Made by a program: the position numbers and the translations under genes
The notes under the pieces: generated by a model
The model's database searches: none
Seen by the model: the letters and a program-made list of their open reading frames with translations, nothing else
Told to the model about the DNA's origin: nothing
Assembly: GCA_050181835.1 (NCBI GenBank)
Contig: JBFXCU010000005.1
Location: forward strand, 59,231-123,230
Origin: CAILZL01 sp050181835
GTDB lineage: Bacteria > Pseudomonadota > Gammaproteobacteria > Steroidobacterales > Steroidobacteraceae
DNA length: 64,000 bases
Reading direction: 5' to 3'
Shown here: piece after piece, positions 7,667-16,414 of the stretch
Numbering within the stretch: the first letter of the stretch is position 1
Layout of the letters: each line of letters begins with the position of its first letter

Positions 7667-8673
7667 AATGTATATCCTACTTGCCGCTGTTTGCCTTCAA
7701 GTTGATCGAACAGGCGCATCAAGGGTCGCAGCGCATCGTAGCGTTCGCCCACTTGCCGCACATAGTTGATGAAACGTGGCGTATCAGCCAGATACTTCGG
7801 CTTGCCATCGCGATAATTGATGCGCGCGAAGATACCCAGCACTTTCAAGTGCCGCTGTAACCCCATCCATTCCAGATCGCGATAGAACTGACCGAAATCT
7901 TGGGGCATTGGCAAACCTGCATCACGCGCCCGTTCCCAATAACGCGCCGCCCAATCAATCACCTGTGCTTCCGGCCAACTGATAAACGCATCGCGGAACA
8001 ATGACGCCACGTCATAGCTAATCGGGCCATATACTGCATCTTGAAAATCCAGCACGCCGGGATTGGGGTTGCTCATCATCAAGTTGCGCGGCATATAGTC
8101 CCGATGTACGAACACACTGGCCTGCGCCAAGTTAGTGCTGATGATGAGCTCGAACATTGTCTGCAAACTGGTTTGCTGCTTGCTATCCAGCGCCACCTGT
8201 AAATGCTTGGCGATATACCAGTCTGGAAACAGGCTCAGCTCACGCCGTAACAAGGCGTCATCATAAACCGGCAACACATTCGGCTGACTAGCCAGCTGCC
8301 ACTGGATTAGCGCATCAATGGCGGTGGAGAACAGCGCATCAGCATTGTCTTCGTTCAAGACATCGAGAAAGGTCTGCGCACCCAGATCAGTGAGCAGCAA
8401 GTAGCCATTGGCAACATCTTCTGCCAGCACCTGCGGCACATGCACGCCAGCGGCGTGCAACAGCTTGGCCACTTTCACAAAAGGCCGTACATCCTCTTTA
8501 TCGGGTGGCGCATCCATGACAATGAACGTCTTATCGTCTTGGCGAATACGAAAATAGCGGCGAAAACTAGCGTCCGCCGACGCTGCGGTAATATCCAGCT
8601 CATCAGCCACCAGCATCTGGCGTGCCCATACACCCAGCGTTGCCAGTCGAGTATCCTGCAGCGGTTGATTCAT
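7663..8673 (-). CDS. amgK: Anomeric MurNAc/GlcNAc kinase AmgK
   Basis: 336-residue aminoglycoside-phosphotransferase-fold kinase. The lobe motifs SFRRYFRIRQDDKTFIVMDAP (glycine-poor nucleotide loop and lysine-type strand), the catalytic loop FVHRDYMPRNLM (about 190) and the metal-binding GVLDFQDAVYGP match the AmgK family. That enzyme phosphorylates MurNAc and GlcNAc at C1 during peptidoglycan recycling. It is paired with murU through a 4-base overlap and is divergent from lptD, the same arrangement as in Pseudomonas, where this kinase gene neighbours lptD. It is likely transcribed from the shared 120-bp gap containing a symmetrical -10 element. Confidence 0.9.
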   Translation of the reverse strand: MNQPLQDTRLATLGVWARQMLVADELDITAASADASFRRYFRIRQDDKTFIVMDAPPDKEDVRPFVKVAKLLHAAGVHVPQVLAEDVANGYLLLTDLGAQTFLDVLNEDNADALFSTAIDALIQWQLASQPNVLPVYDDALLRRELSLFPDWYIAKHLQVALDSKQQTSLQTMFELIISTNLAQASVFVHRDYMPRNLMMSNPNPGVLDFQDAVYGPISYDVASLFRDAFISWPEAQVIDWAARYWERARDAGLPMPQDFGQFYRDLEWMGLQRHLKVLGIFARINYRDGKPKYLADTPRFINYVRQVGERYDALRPLMRLFDQLEGKQRQVGYTF

Positions 8674-8767
8674 GCGATTTCCAAATTCTTTCAGTCAATA
8701 ATGTGAGTCTGAGCCGCGATGGCTATCGCTTGTCGGCCCGGAAGCCAAGCGGCCAACACAGTGCCGT

Positions 8768-8777
8768 GATTATAATC
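8768..8777. promoter_or_regulatory. Symmetrical -10 element between amgK and lptD
   Basis: GATTATAATC is a perfect palindrome that contains TATAAT on both strands (8771-8776 plus; complement of 8769-8774 minus). It sits 47 bp before the preferred lptD ATG and 95 bp before the amgK start. No good -35 hexamer is found at 16-18 bp on either side, so this is a candidate only. Confidence 0.45.
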
Positions 8778-8823
8778 ATGGCCCCACTGCTTCGTGCTCG
8801 AGTCTCTCAGCTACTTCCACTCC

Positions 8824-11082
8824 ATGCCCCATCGGTTCCATCATCATCGCTGCGGACGCACCGCTCTAATACTGATACTCGCCGTGCCGGGGCTGGTTGA
8901 TGCCCAGGCATTGATTTGCCCAGCCGGCAGCGGCACAGCAACCACTCGTCCAGGCAGCAGCGCCGCCAAGCCGAATATCGCGGCACTACCCATTGAACTA
9001 CTAGCTGATGGCAGCAGCATCGACCTAACTGGGTGGAGCACTTTGAGCGGGCATGTCGAAGCCCGCCAAGGGGAGCGTGTGGTTAGCACTGACGCTCTGC
9101 GTTTCAACGTCCAAACCGGAGAAATAATCGCCAGCGGCAAATTCAATCTTGAAGACTCAACGCTATTTCTCAGCGGTAACAATGCCAACCTGGATAGCAC
9201 TGGTGGCGCACGGGTCGAACAAGCCAGTTTTCTGCTTAAGAGCAACGCAGGCCGCGGCGCGGCTCAATCCATCCAGATCAGCCCGCAAGGCAATTTAATG
9301 CTGGATACCGTCAGCTATACCACTTGTCCGGTGGCGGCCCCGGCATGGGAGCTGAAACTATCGAATCTGGACATCAATCAGGAAACACACACCGGTACAG
9401 GTCGTAACGTAAGGCTAGAATTCAAGGGTGTACCCATTTTCTACACGCCGTGGATTTCGTTCCCGGTAGGTAATCAGCGCAAGAGCGGCTTTTTGTTCCC
9501 CAGCTTTGGTGGTTCATCACGCGGCGGCAACTCGCTAATAATACCGTGGTACTGGAACATCGCCAGCAATTACGATGACACGATTACTCCCAGCTACGAC
9601 ACCAGCAGGGGCTTCAAACTGGACAATGAATTTCGCTATCGGGGTGAATCCAGTCGGGCATCCCTTATTACCGGCTTCCTGCCCAAGGATCAACGCACTG
9701 ACGAGTGGCGTGGTGCCGCCAGCCTGAATTATCGCCATGACCTGAACCAACAACTACGCTTTGATGTCAGCGGCAGCGCTGTTCGCGACAACAGCTGGTA
9801 CGAAGACTTTGGCGGTGGCAGCGATATAACCAGTCAGGTTTATCTAACCCGTGCCATAGCGTTCACCGCACAAACTCAGCGCTGGTACGGTGAGTTACGC
9901 CTGCAAAATCTGCAAACACTGGACGATGACATCGTGCGTGAGGATCGTCCCTATACCGAACTGCCGCGTTTGAGCATCAGCGGTCAGGAAACGCTGCCGG
10001 GTGGCTTCGACTTCAAACTCGATAGCGAACTGGGCTACTTTACTCGTGGCCTGACTGATACCACCACGCAAACCGAGAGCGTCACCGGTGCGCGTCTATA
10101 CCTGAACCCGACACTCAGCCTGCCGTTGCGCGCACCCGGTATGTATTTGACACCCAGTGCCGGATGGCATTACACCCGTTACCAACTGAGTCACACCACT
10201 AATGATGCGGCACGCAGCCCATCTTTATCCGCACCACTGTATAGCCTCGATACCGGCCTGATACTTGAGCGACTAAATGGCAGTCATCAGCAGCGTCTGT
10301 ACACCCTCGAACCCCGACTGCTGTACGTGTATGTGCCGTATCGGGATCAAAGCGATCTGCCCACAGCGTTCGACACCGACTTACCTGATTTTGGGTTAGC
10401 ACGGCTGTTCAGGACCAACCGCTTCATCGGCCCGGATCGGCTCGGCGATACCAATCAACTCAGCGCCGGTGTCACCACTCGGTTGTTGAGCGCCACTGAT
10501 GGCACCCAGTATCTGTCAGGTACACTAGGTCAGACGTACTACTTCAGCACACCCTGCATTACCTCGTTAACTCAGACCAGTTGCAGCAATGGTGTTGCGC
10601 AACAGCAGTCGTCAGACCTGATCGGCGAACTGGCATTGGCGGCCTATCGCAATTTCAGTGTCAACTTGGGCGTGCAATGGAATCCAACTACCAGCCGCAG
10701 TGAACGCGGCGACGTCTTTATTCAATATCGCACTGACAACAGCCACATCGTCAACTTAGGCTATCGCTACGACCGAGCCGAGGTGGAGCAATGGGAGTCC
10801 AGCTTTGCTTGGCCGCTCAGTAGTGCCTGGAGTGGCTATGGCAGAGTGGTGTATTCACGCCTTGATAAAAAATTCCTGGATCACTTTGCCGGATTGGAAT
10901 ATCGCTCCTGTTGCTTCAATATCCGCGCCGTGGTCGGCCGCGCCATCACCACCCGTAGCGGCGAATACGATACCCAGTACAAAATACAATTGGAACTCAA
11001 GGGTTTATCCAGTGTCGGAACCGCCGATACTTTCCTCGAAGGCGCGATTACCGGATACTCCGCACGCACGCCGTCCAACTAA
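8824..11082 (+). CDS. lptD: LPS-assembly outer-membrane protein LptD
   Basis: 752 residues from the chosen ATG. The frame remains open to a GTG at 8794, but ATG 8824 gives a clean signal peptide (MPHRFHHHRCGRTALILILAVPGLVDAQA). Next comes an N-terminal OstA/LptA-like jelly-roll (about residues 50-200, with GHVEARQGERVVSTDALRFN) and then the large beta-barrel, with LptD blocks such as RLEFKGVPIFYTPWISFP and SGFLFPSFGGSSRGG. LptD with LptE inserts lipopolysaccharide into the outer leaflet. Cysteines occur early (ICPAG, TCPV) and late (RSCCFN), matching the known disulfide pattern between the two domains. Its folding depends on SurA, encoded 27 bp downstream. Confidence 0.96.
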   Translation: MPHRFHHHRCGRTALILILAVPGLVDAQALICPAGSGTATTRPGSSAAKPNIAALPIELLADGSSIDLTGWSTLSGHVEARQGERVVSTDALRFNVQTGEIIASGKFNLEDSTLFLSGNNANLDSTGGARVEQASFLLKSNAGRGAAQSIQISPQGNLMLDTVSYTTCPVAAPAWELKLSNLDINQETHTGTGRNVRLEFKGVPIFYTPWISFPVGNQRKSGFLFPSFGGSSRGGNSLIIPWYWNIASNYDDTITPSYDTSRGFKLDNEFRYRGESSRASLITGFLPKDQRTDEWRGAASLNYRHDLNQQLRFDVSGSAVRDNSWYEDFGGGSDITSQVYLTRAIAFTAQTQRWYGELRLQNLQTLDDDIVREDRPYTELPRLSISGQETLPGGFDFKLDSELGYFTRGLTDTTTQTESVTGARLYLNPTLSLPLRAPGMYLTPSAGWHYTRYQLSHTTNDAARSPSLSAPLYSLDTGLILERLNGSHQQRLYTLEPRLLYVYVPYRDQSDLPTAFDTDLPDFGLARLFRTNRFIGPDRLGDTNQLSAGVTTRLLSATDGTQYLSGTLGQTYYFSTPCITSLTQTSCSNGVAQQQSSDLIGELALAAYRNFSVNLGVQWNPTTSRSERGDVFIQYRTDNSHIVNLGYRYDRAEVEQWESSFAWPLSSAWSGYGRVVYSRLDKKFLDHFAGLEYRSCCFNIRAVVGRAITTRSGEYDTQYKIQLELKGLSSVGTADTFLEGAITGYSARTPSN

Positions 11083-11109
11083 TTTTTCTACCGCATAGCG
11101 ATCAATTCC

Positions 11110-12423
11110 ATGAAGTACCAGTGGCTCGTTTCAACCCTGCTTGTTCTAAGCTGTCAGCTAGGCTTCGGCGTGGTTCAGGCTGAACCACGAAAATTGTCGG
11201 ATCGTGGCGAATCACTGGATCGTATTGTTGCAGTGGTCAATGACGGTGTCATTCTGGATAGCGAACTGAACGCTGAAATCGCCCGCATCGTCACCCGCCT
11301 TAAGCAACAGAACACCGAGTTGCCCAGCATGGCCGTGCTGCGCTCTCAGATTTTAGATCGGTTAATCCAGCAGGAACTGCAATTACAACGCGCCGAAAAA
11401 GGTGGGCTGCATGTCACTGATGACATGCTGAACACCAGTCTCAGTGAAGTAGCAGCAAACAATGGCGTGAAATTCAGCGACCTGCCTGCCACCATTGAAG
11501 CACAGGGACTGTCCTACGCGACTTATCGCGAAGAAATGCGGCGCGATATCGCCCTGCAAATCATGCAACATGATGTGGTGTCGAAGATCAGAATCACGCC
11601 ACGTGAACTGGATCAAGCACTGGCCCGGCAGGCACGCACCCCCGATGCCAACGCCCAATACAACTTGTCACATATCCTGATTTCAGTTCCCAGTGATGCC
11701 ACGCCTGAACAGCTGGCACAACGCGAACAACGCGCCACTGAAGTGGTAAGCAAGATACAAGCAGGCCAGAGTTTTGCCGAGCTGGCGGTCAGTTACTCCG
11801 ACAGCAGTACCAATGTTGAGGGCGGCAATCTAGGTTGGCGTAGCGGCACGCAACTGCCTTCGATCATCGCCGACCGTGTTCCCGGCCTGCAACCGGGGCA
11901 ATTGACTGAAATCATTCGCTCCCCCAGTGGCTTTCATATCTTCAGGCTCAATGACAAGCGCGGCGACGAAGCCGCTGAAGAATTACAATCGCAGGTACAT
12001 GCGCGGCACATCCTGCTCAAGACCACTGAAATCGAAGACGACAACACGGTCAAACAGCGTCTGGAAAAAATTCGCGCCCGAGTGCTGGCTGGCGAAGACT
12101 TCGCCGCCATTGCTGCCGTCACCTCACAAGATACCGGTTCCGCAGTACAAGGTGGCGACTTGGGCTGGGCTGGCCCCGGCACCTACGTAGGTGAATTTGA
12201 GAAAGTATTGGAAACACTCAACGAAAATGAAATCAGCGAACCATTCAAGTCGCAGTTCGGTTGGCACATCGTGCAGTTACTGGGTCGTCGTACTCAGGAC
12301 ATCAGCGAAGAAACCAAGCGCAACAAGGCTTACGCCGCACTACGTGATTCGCGGGCCGAAGAAGCCATCGAACTATGGATGCGTGAACTGCGCGCCAATG
12401 CCTACGTTGAAACCCTGCTTTAG
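11110..12423 (+). CDS. surA: Periplasmic chaperone and peptidyl-prolyl isomerase SurA
   Basis: 437 residues: signal peptide ending near VVQA, an N-terminal chaperone core (LDRIVAVVNDGVILDSELN is the family hallmark), then two parvulin domains. The first starts near QYNLSHILISVP (about 180-280, ending PSGFHIFRLNDKR) and the second near VHARHILLKTTE (about 295-395, with GGDLGWAGPGTYVGEF and FGWHIVQLLGRR). A C-terminal helix completes the core. SurA escorts outer-membrane beta-barrel precursors, including LptD, to the BAM complex. The gene keeps the widespread lptD-surA-pdxA-rsmA order. Confidence 0.96.
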   Translation: MKYQWLVSTLLVLSCQLGFGVVQAEPRKLSDRGESLDRIVAVVNDGVILDSELNAEIARIVTRLKQQNTELPSMAVLRSQILDRLIQQELQLQRAEKGGLHVTDDMLNTSLSEVAANNGVKFSDLPATIEAQGLSYATYREEMRRDIALQIMQHDVVSKIRITPRELDQALARQARTPDANAQYNLSHILISVPSDATPEQLAQREQRATEVVSKIQAGQSFAELAVSYSDSSTNVEGGNLGWRSGTQLPSIIADRVPGLQPGQLTEIIRSPSGFHIFRLNDKRGDEAAEELQSQVHARHILLKTTEIEDDNTVKQRLEKIRARVLAGEDFAAIAAVTSQDTGSAVQGGDLGWAGPGTYVGEFEKVLETLNENEISEPFKSQFGWHIVQLLGRRTQDISEETKRNKAYAALRDSRAEEAIELWMRELRANAYVETLL

Positions 12424-12461
12424 CTGACACCGCTGCAAGCCAACAGCAAGTCAACATCCGT

Positions 12462-13445
12462 ATGTCCAGCCTGCCCCGCATCGCGTTGACCACCGGCGAG
12501 CCAGCTGGTATTGGCCCGGATCTGGCGCTGGCGATTGCCGAGCATGACTGGCCATGCCAATTGGTGGTACTAGGCGATCCGGGGCTATTGCGTAGCCGTG
12601 CGCTACAACTGGGTTACTCACTTGAGTTCAGTGAGTACCAATCCGGCAACACCCGTCCCCATCAAGCAGGCGTAGTCACTTACCTGCCGACTCCAGTCGA
12701 TCAATCTGTACAGGCAGGCAAGCTGAATAAAGTCAATGCTGGCTACGTATTAAGCCTACTGGATCGCGCCTGCGATGGCTGCTTACATGGCGAATTCGCA
12801 GCCATGGTGACCGCGCCGATCCAGAAAAGCGTTATCAACGACGCGGATATTGCCTTCACCGGTCACACTGAATATTTGGCCGAACGGTTGGGTGGCGTGC
12901 AACCCGTTATGATGCTGGTTGCGAACACCTTGCGCGTAGCCTTGGCGACCACACATATACCCTTGGCACAGGTAAGCACAGCGATTACCCAAGCGGGTTT
13001 GCAACACACGCTGGAGGTGCTCCATAAAGAGCTGCGTAGTCGATTCGGTATAGCCACACCACGCATCATGGTATTGGGGTTGAATCCACACGCTGGTGAA
13101 TCCGGCCACTTGGGCCGCGAAGAAATTGAGATCATCACGCCGGTCATCAACCAATACCTTGAGCAAGGCATGTCGCTTATTGGTCCCTTGCCCGCTGACA
13201 CCGCGTTTACGCCCAAGCACTTGCAGCAAGTCGATGCCGTATTGGCGATGTATCACGACCAAGGTTTGCCCGTACTCAAGTATGCGGGCTTTGGCAATGC
13301 GGTGAATGTCACACTGGGCCTGCCCATTATTCGCACGTCAGTGGATCACGGCACGGCGCTGGATCTGGCTGGCACTGGCAAAGCCGATGCTGGCAGCCTG
13401 AGTGCCGCACTGAAATTAGCCATTGAAATGAGCAGAGCAGACTAG
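12462..13445 (+). CDS. pdxA: 4-hydroxythreonine-4-phosphate dehydrogenase PdxA
   Basis: 327 residues. PdxA oxidises 4-phosphohydroxy-L-threonine with NAD to feed pyridoxal-phosphate synthesis with PdxJ. The N-terminal TTGEPAGIGPDLAL, the histidine motifs TGHTEYLAE (about 140) and LNPHAGESGHLG (about 210), and MYHDQGLPVLKY (about 265) contain the metal-binding histidines of the family. The C-terminal TSVDHGTALDLAG block is also typical. It lies 38 bp after surA. Its TAG stop overlaps the first base of the GTG start of rsmA. PLP is also the cofactor of KynU, encoded at 19.3 kb. Confidence 0.96.
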   Translation: MSSLPRIALTTGEPAGIGPDLALAIAEHDWPCQLVVLGDPGLLRSRALQLGYSLEFSEYQSGNTRPHQAGVVTYLPTPVDQSVQAGKLNKVNAGYVLSLLDRACDGCLHGEFAAMVTAPIQKSVINDADIAFTGHTEYLAERLGGVQPVMMLVANTLRVALATTHIPLAQVSTAITQAGLQHTLEVLHKELRSRFGIATPRIMVLGLNPHAGESGHLGREEIEIITPVINQYLEQGMSLIGPLPADTAFTPKHLQQVDAVLAMYHDQGLPVLKYAGFGNAVNVTLGLPIIRTSVDHGTALDLAGTGKADAGSLSAALKLAIEMSRAD

Positions 13446-14227
13446 TGCATCCCATCCGCAAACGCTTCGGCCAACACTTTCTGCGCGATCAGGGTGTGAT
13501 TGATCAAATCGTCAATGCCATCAATCCGCAACCAGACGAACACCTGATTGAAATCGGCCCCGGACTAGGTGCGATCACGCTGCCCGTACTACAGCGCATC
13601 AAGCAGATGGATGCGGTGGAGATTGATCGTGATGCGATAGCCTCATTACAAGTCAGCGCAACCAGCGTGGGTGAGTTACGCATCCACGAAGCCGATGTAC
13701 TCAAGTTCGATTTCGGCTCGCTACGCCACGATGCTCAACCACTGCGGTTGATAGGCAACCTGCCCTACAACATCTCCACTCCGCTACTGTTCAAATTGAT
13801 AGCACAACGCGAACACTTCCATGACATGCACTTCATGCTGCAAAAAGAAGTGGTAGATCGCATGGCTGCCGCACCCAACAGTAAAGACTATGGCCGTCTG
13901 ACCGTGATGCTGGCCCCGTGGCTACAAATTCAGCCGCTGTTCGACATTGGCCCAGAAGCATTCCGACCACCGCCAAAAGTTATTTCTACCATAGTGCGCC
14001 TGACACCATTTGCTCAATCGCCGTTTGCGATCAGTAACCATGAATTATTTTCAAAAGTGGTCATGGCCGCGTTCACGCAACGCCGCAAAACCCTACGCAA
14101 TGCAATGAGTACACTCATGACTGCCGAACAAATTGAAGCGGCGGGGATTGATCCCAGCCTACGGGCTGAAGTGCTAGCGCCGAAACATTTTGCCGCGCTA
14201 GCCGCACAGCTGACAGAAACCGAGTGA
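13445..14227 (+). CDS. rsmA: 16S rRNA dimethyladenosine transferase RsmA (KsgA)
   Basis: 260 residues. RsmA dimethylates two adjacent adenosines near the 3' end of 16S rRNA in a late step of 30S assembly. The translation begins HPIRKRFGQHFLRDQGVI, with the SAM-binding LIEIGPGLGAIT and the catalytic motif GNLPYNISTPLLFKL, followed by the usual RPPPKVISTIVRL and QRRKTLRNAM blocks of the C-terminal domain. The start codon is GTG, overlapping the pdxA stop by one base, which points to coupled translation. In E. coli apaG and apaH follow at once; here two other genes intervene. Confidence 0.96.
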   Translation: MHPIRKRFGQHFLRDQGVIDQIVNAINPQPDEHLIEIGPGLGAITLPVLQRIKQMDAVEIDRDAIASLQVSATSVGELRIHEADVLKFDFGSLRHDAQPLRLIGNLPYNISTPLLFKLIAQREHFHDMHFMLQKEVVDRMAAAPNSKDYGRLTVMLAPWLQIQPLFDIGPEAFRPPPKVISTIVRLTPFAQSPFAISNHELFSKVVMAAFTQRRKTLRNAMSTLMTAEQIEAAGIDPSLRAEVLAPKHFAALAAQLTETE

Positions 14228-14338
14228 CGCTGGTGTGCAAATCGCCCGCACTTTGATATCAATCGATATGGCATACTTCTAAAGTCGTGCAAATACCAAC
14301 AATAGTTGGACGTGAGTCTGGCAACTTGGGGGAATACG

Positions 14339-15364
14339 ATGGCAAAACACTCATTATTGATTGCACTGACATGCTTGGCAGGCACCTCATTGACCGCGCC
14401 GATACACAACAGCATGGCAGCAGAAGCCACAACGGCAGCGATACTCGCCGCTCCGCCAAGCCCGTATCCACCTGCTGCCCCCGGACCTTACTCGCGACCA
14501 GAATGGGCGTTTCTGACCACCTCGGCACAACAACCTGCGGCAAAAAAATCCAACGCAAGAATGACTGCACCGGGCAGTACCAAGATTTTTACCAACACTG
14601 AAATCAACAATTTCTTTGACGCAGTTGACTGGTATCCAGAACGCCATGCACCAATGCCACTGGTCGTTGCGAAGGGCCGCAAACCGGATGTGCTGGCTTG
14701 CGCGGTTTGTCATCTTGCTTCGGGTATGGGACATGCTGAATCGTCACACCTTGCCGGGCAACCGGTCGATTACATTCTGGCCCAGATGGCTGACTTCAAG
14801 AGTGGTGCCCGCAAAGATCCGGCGCGTATGACGCGAATCGGCACAGCAACAACGGAAGAAGAAGCGCGTACCGCCGCCGAATGGTTTGCTGCGATTAAAC
14901 CGATCACATGGCTGAAGGTGATCGAGACTGACAGAGTGCCACTGACTTACGGTAACGCTGGACGCATGCAGTTGCCTTGGCCTGGCAAGGGCACTGAACT
15001 GCTCGGCAACCGCATCGTCGAGCTGCCGCAGGACGTGGCGCGAGCCCTATTACGCGATCCCAATTCTGGTTTCATCGCCTACGTACCCAAGGGCAGTGTG
15101 ACGCTCGGCAAGCAGTTAGTGCAAAACGGCACGAACGGCGCAGCCACTGCCTGTGCCGCTTGTCATGGCCCAGAGCTGCTGGGCACTAAAGACGTCCCAA
15201 GCATTGCAGGAACTTCACCGCTTTATGCAGCGCGACAGCTTTACAACTTTCAAGTCGGCGACCGCGCCGGGTCACTATCCGCACTAATGCAGCCGGTAGT
15301 GGACAAGATGACCGAAAATGACATCATCGCAGTCACCGCGTACTTGGCAACATTGCCGCCTTGA
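14339..15364 (+). CDS. Diheme cytochrome c, periplasmic
   Basis: 341 residues from ATG 14339, which has a GGGGGA ribosome site at 14328-14333. An earlier in-frame start would lengthen a clear signal peptide (MAKHSLLIALTCLAGTSLT...SMAA). Two heme c attachment motifs are present: CAVCH at about 121-125 and CAACH at about 272-276, each followed at distance by a methionine-containing segment. The N-terminal region after the signal is proline-rich. This resembles two-domain c4/c553-type cytochromes that shuttle electrons in the periplasm; the partners cannot be told. It lies inside the usual rsmA-apaG junction, before a stress protein gene. Confidence 0.85.
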   Translation: MAKHSLLIALTCLAGTSLTAPIHNSMAAEATTAAILAAPPSPYPPAAPGPYSRPEWAFLTTSAQQPAAKKSNARMTAPGSTKIFTNTEINNFFDAVDWYPERHAPMPLVVAKGRKPDVLACAVCHLASGMGHAESSHLAGQPVDYILAQMADFKSGARKDPARMTRIGTATTEEEARTAAEWFAAIKPITWLKVIETDRVPLTYGNAGRMQLPWPGKGTELLGNRIVELPQDVARALLRDPNSGFIAYVPKGSVTLGKQLVQNGTNGAATACAACHGPELLGTKDVPSIAGTSPLYAARQLYNFQVGDRAGSLSALMQPVVDKMTENDIIAVTAYLATLPP

Positions 15365-15527
15365 CAACAAACCTTGCAGTTGGACGAACTCATAGGAACA
15401 AACGTCGCTAATGACTCGGGAAACTCGGCAGCAGCGTGTCGCTGCTATGGCACTGCAGAATCAGAAATGGAAAAGATCTCCGTGGCATTAAACCGCAGCA
15501 CTCACTTGAATCGATTAGGAGACCAGC

Positions 15528-15968
15528 ATGAGCATCTATCACAAGATTTTGATCACAGTAGATTTGAGCGCTAACAGCAGCTTGGTAATCCAGCGCGCTC
15601 AGGCTATCGCTGCTAGCTCCGCCAGCATCACGCTATTGCACGTGGTCGAATACATACCGGTTGAGCCGCTGGGTGAGATGGTAATACCCACCATGCGCAT
15701 GGATACCGAATTGGTGAATCGTGCCACTGACAAATTGAGCGCATTGGCCAGCCAGCACGGATTGGTGTGCGAACAGCGGGTCGTGGTAGGCAACACCAAG
15801 ACCGAGATTCAGTACGTCGCACAACAAATTGGTGCGGATCTGCTTGTGGTAGGCAACAACGAACGTCATGGACTGAGCGCACTGCTGAACTTCACCGAGG
15901 ATACGGTGCTGCACACCGCGCCATGCGATGTGCTTGCCGTACATCTACCCGAACCTGCCACCAGCTAA
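15528..15968 (+). CDS. Universal stress protein, UspA family
   Basis: 146-residue single-domain Usp. The N-terminal MSIYHKILITVDLSANS strand, the central AQQIGADLLVVGNNERHGLSALL and the closing TEDTVLHTAPCDVLAVHLPE match the family fold. The ATP-binding form has G-2x-G-9x-G-S/T. Here the segment reads VGNNERHGLSALLNFTEDTVL, so the glycines are only partly conserved and the protein may belong to the non-ATP-binding UspA-like group. A good ribosome site (AGGAGA at 15515-15520) fixes the start. It is between a cytochrome c gene and apaG on the same strand, after 163 bp without a gene. Confidence 0.88.
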   Translation: MSIYHKILITVDLSANSSLVIQRAQAIAASSASITLLHVVEYIPVEPLGEMVIPTMRMDTELVNRATDKLSALASQHGLVCEQRVVVGNTKTEIQYVAQQIGADLLVVGNNERHGLSALLNFTEDTVLHTAPCDVLAVHLPEPATS

Positions 15969-16012
15969 GAACACTGGTATATTCACGCCTATCGTTTTCG
16001 CCGCGAACTACC

Positions 16013-16396
16013 ATGACCAGCCCCCTTACACACAAAATTCGTGTCGATGTCAGCACCAGCTACATCGACGATCAATCCAAACCGGACGAAAGCCGGTTTG
16101 TGTTTGCCTATACCATCACCATTCACAATGAAGGCACCCTGCCCGCCAAATTACTGACTCGGCACTGGGTAATCACCGATGCCAATGGCAAGGTGCAAGA
16201 AGTACGCGGGGAAGGTGTGGTGGGTGAACAACCGCATCTACAACCCGGGCAGGGCTTTCGTTATTCCAGCGGCACAGTGATTGAAACTCCGGTAGGTGCC
16301 ATGCAGGGTAGCTACCAGATGCTGGCTGATGATGGTGCGCAGTTCGATGCGGAGATTTTCCCATTCCGGCTGGCCAAGCCCGGCCTGCTGCATTAG
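16013..16396 (+). CDS. apaG: Co2+/Mg2+ efflux protein ApaG
   Basis: 127 residues with a fibronectin-III-like fold. The family blocks FVFAYTITIHNEGTLPAKLL, TRHWVITDANGKVQEVRG and VVGEQPHLQPGQGFRYSSG followed by TPVGAMQGSYQM are all present, near full family length. Mutants in the Salmonella homologue (CorD) affect Co2+ resistance and Mg2+ efflux; the biochemical action is still unclear. It is followed after 18 bp by apaH, the standard pairing. Confidence 0.94.
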   Translation: MTSPLTHKIRVDVSTSYIDDQSKPDESRFVFAYTITIHNEGTLPAKLLTRHWVITDANGKVQEVRGEGVVGEQPHLQPGQGFRYSSGTVIETPVGAMQGSYQMLADDGAQFDAEIFPFRLAKPGLLH

Positions 16397-16414
16397 TTTG
16401 CTGTATTAACTCGC

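Noticed and set aside
8794..8823. GTG 8794 as start of lptD
   Set aside because: It would place ten residues before the signal peptide and start too close to the -10 candidate; ATG 8824 gives a normal signal peptide.
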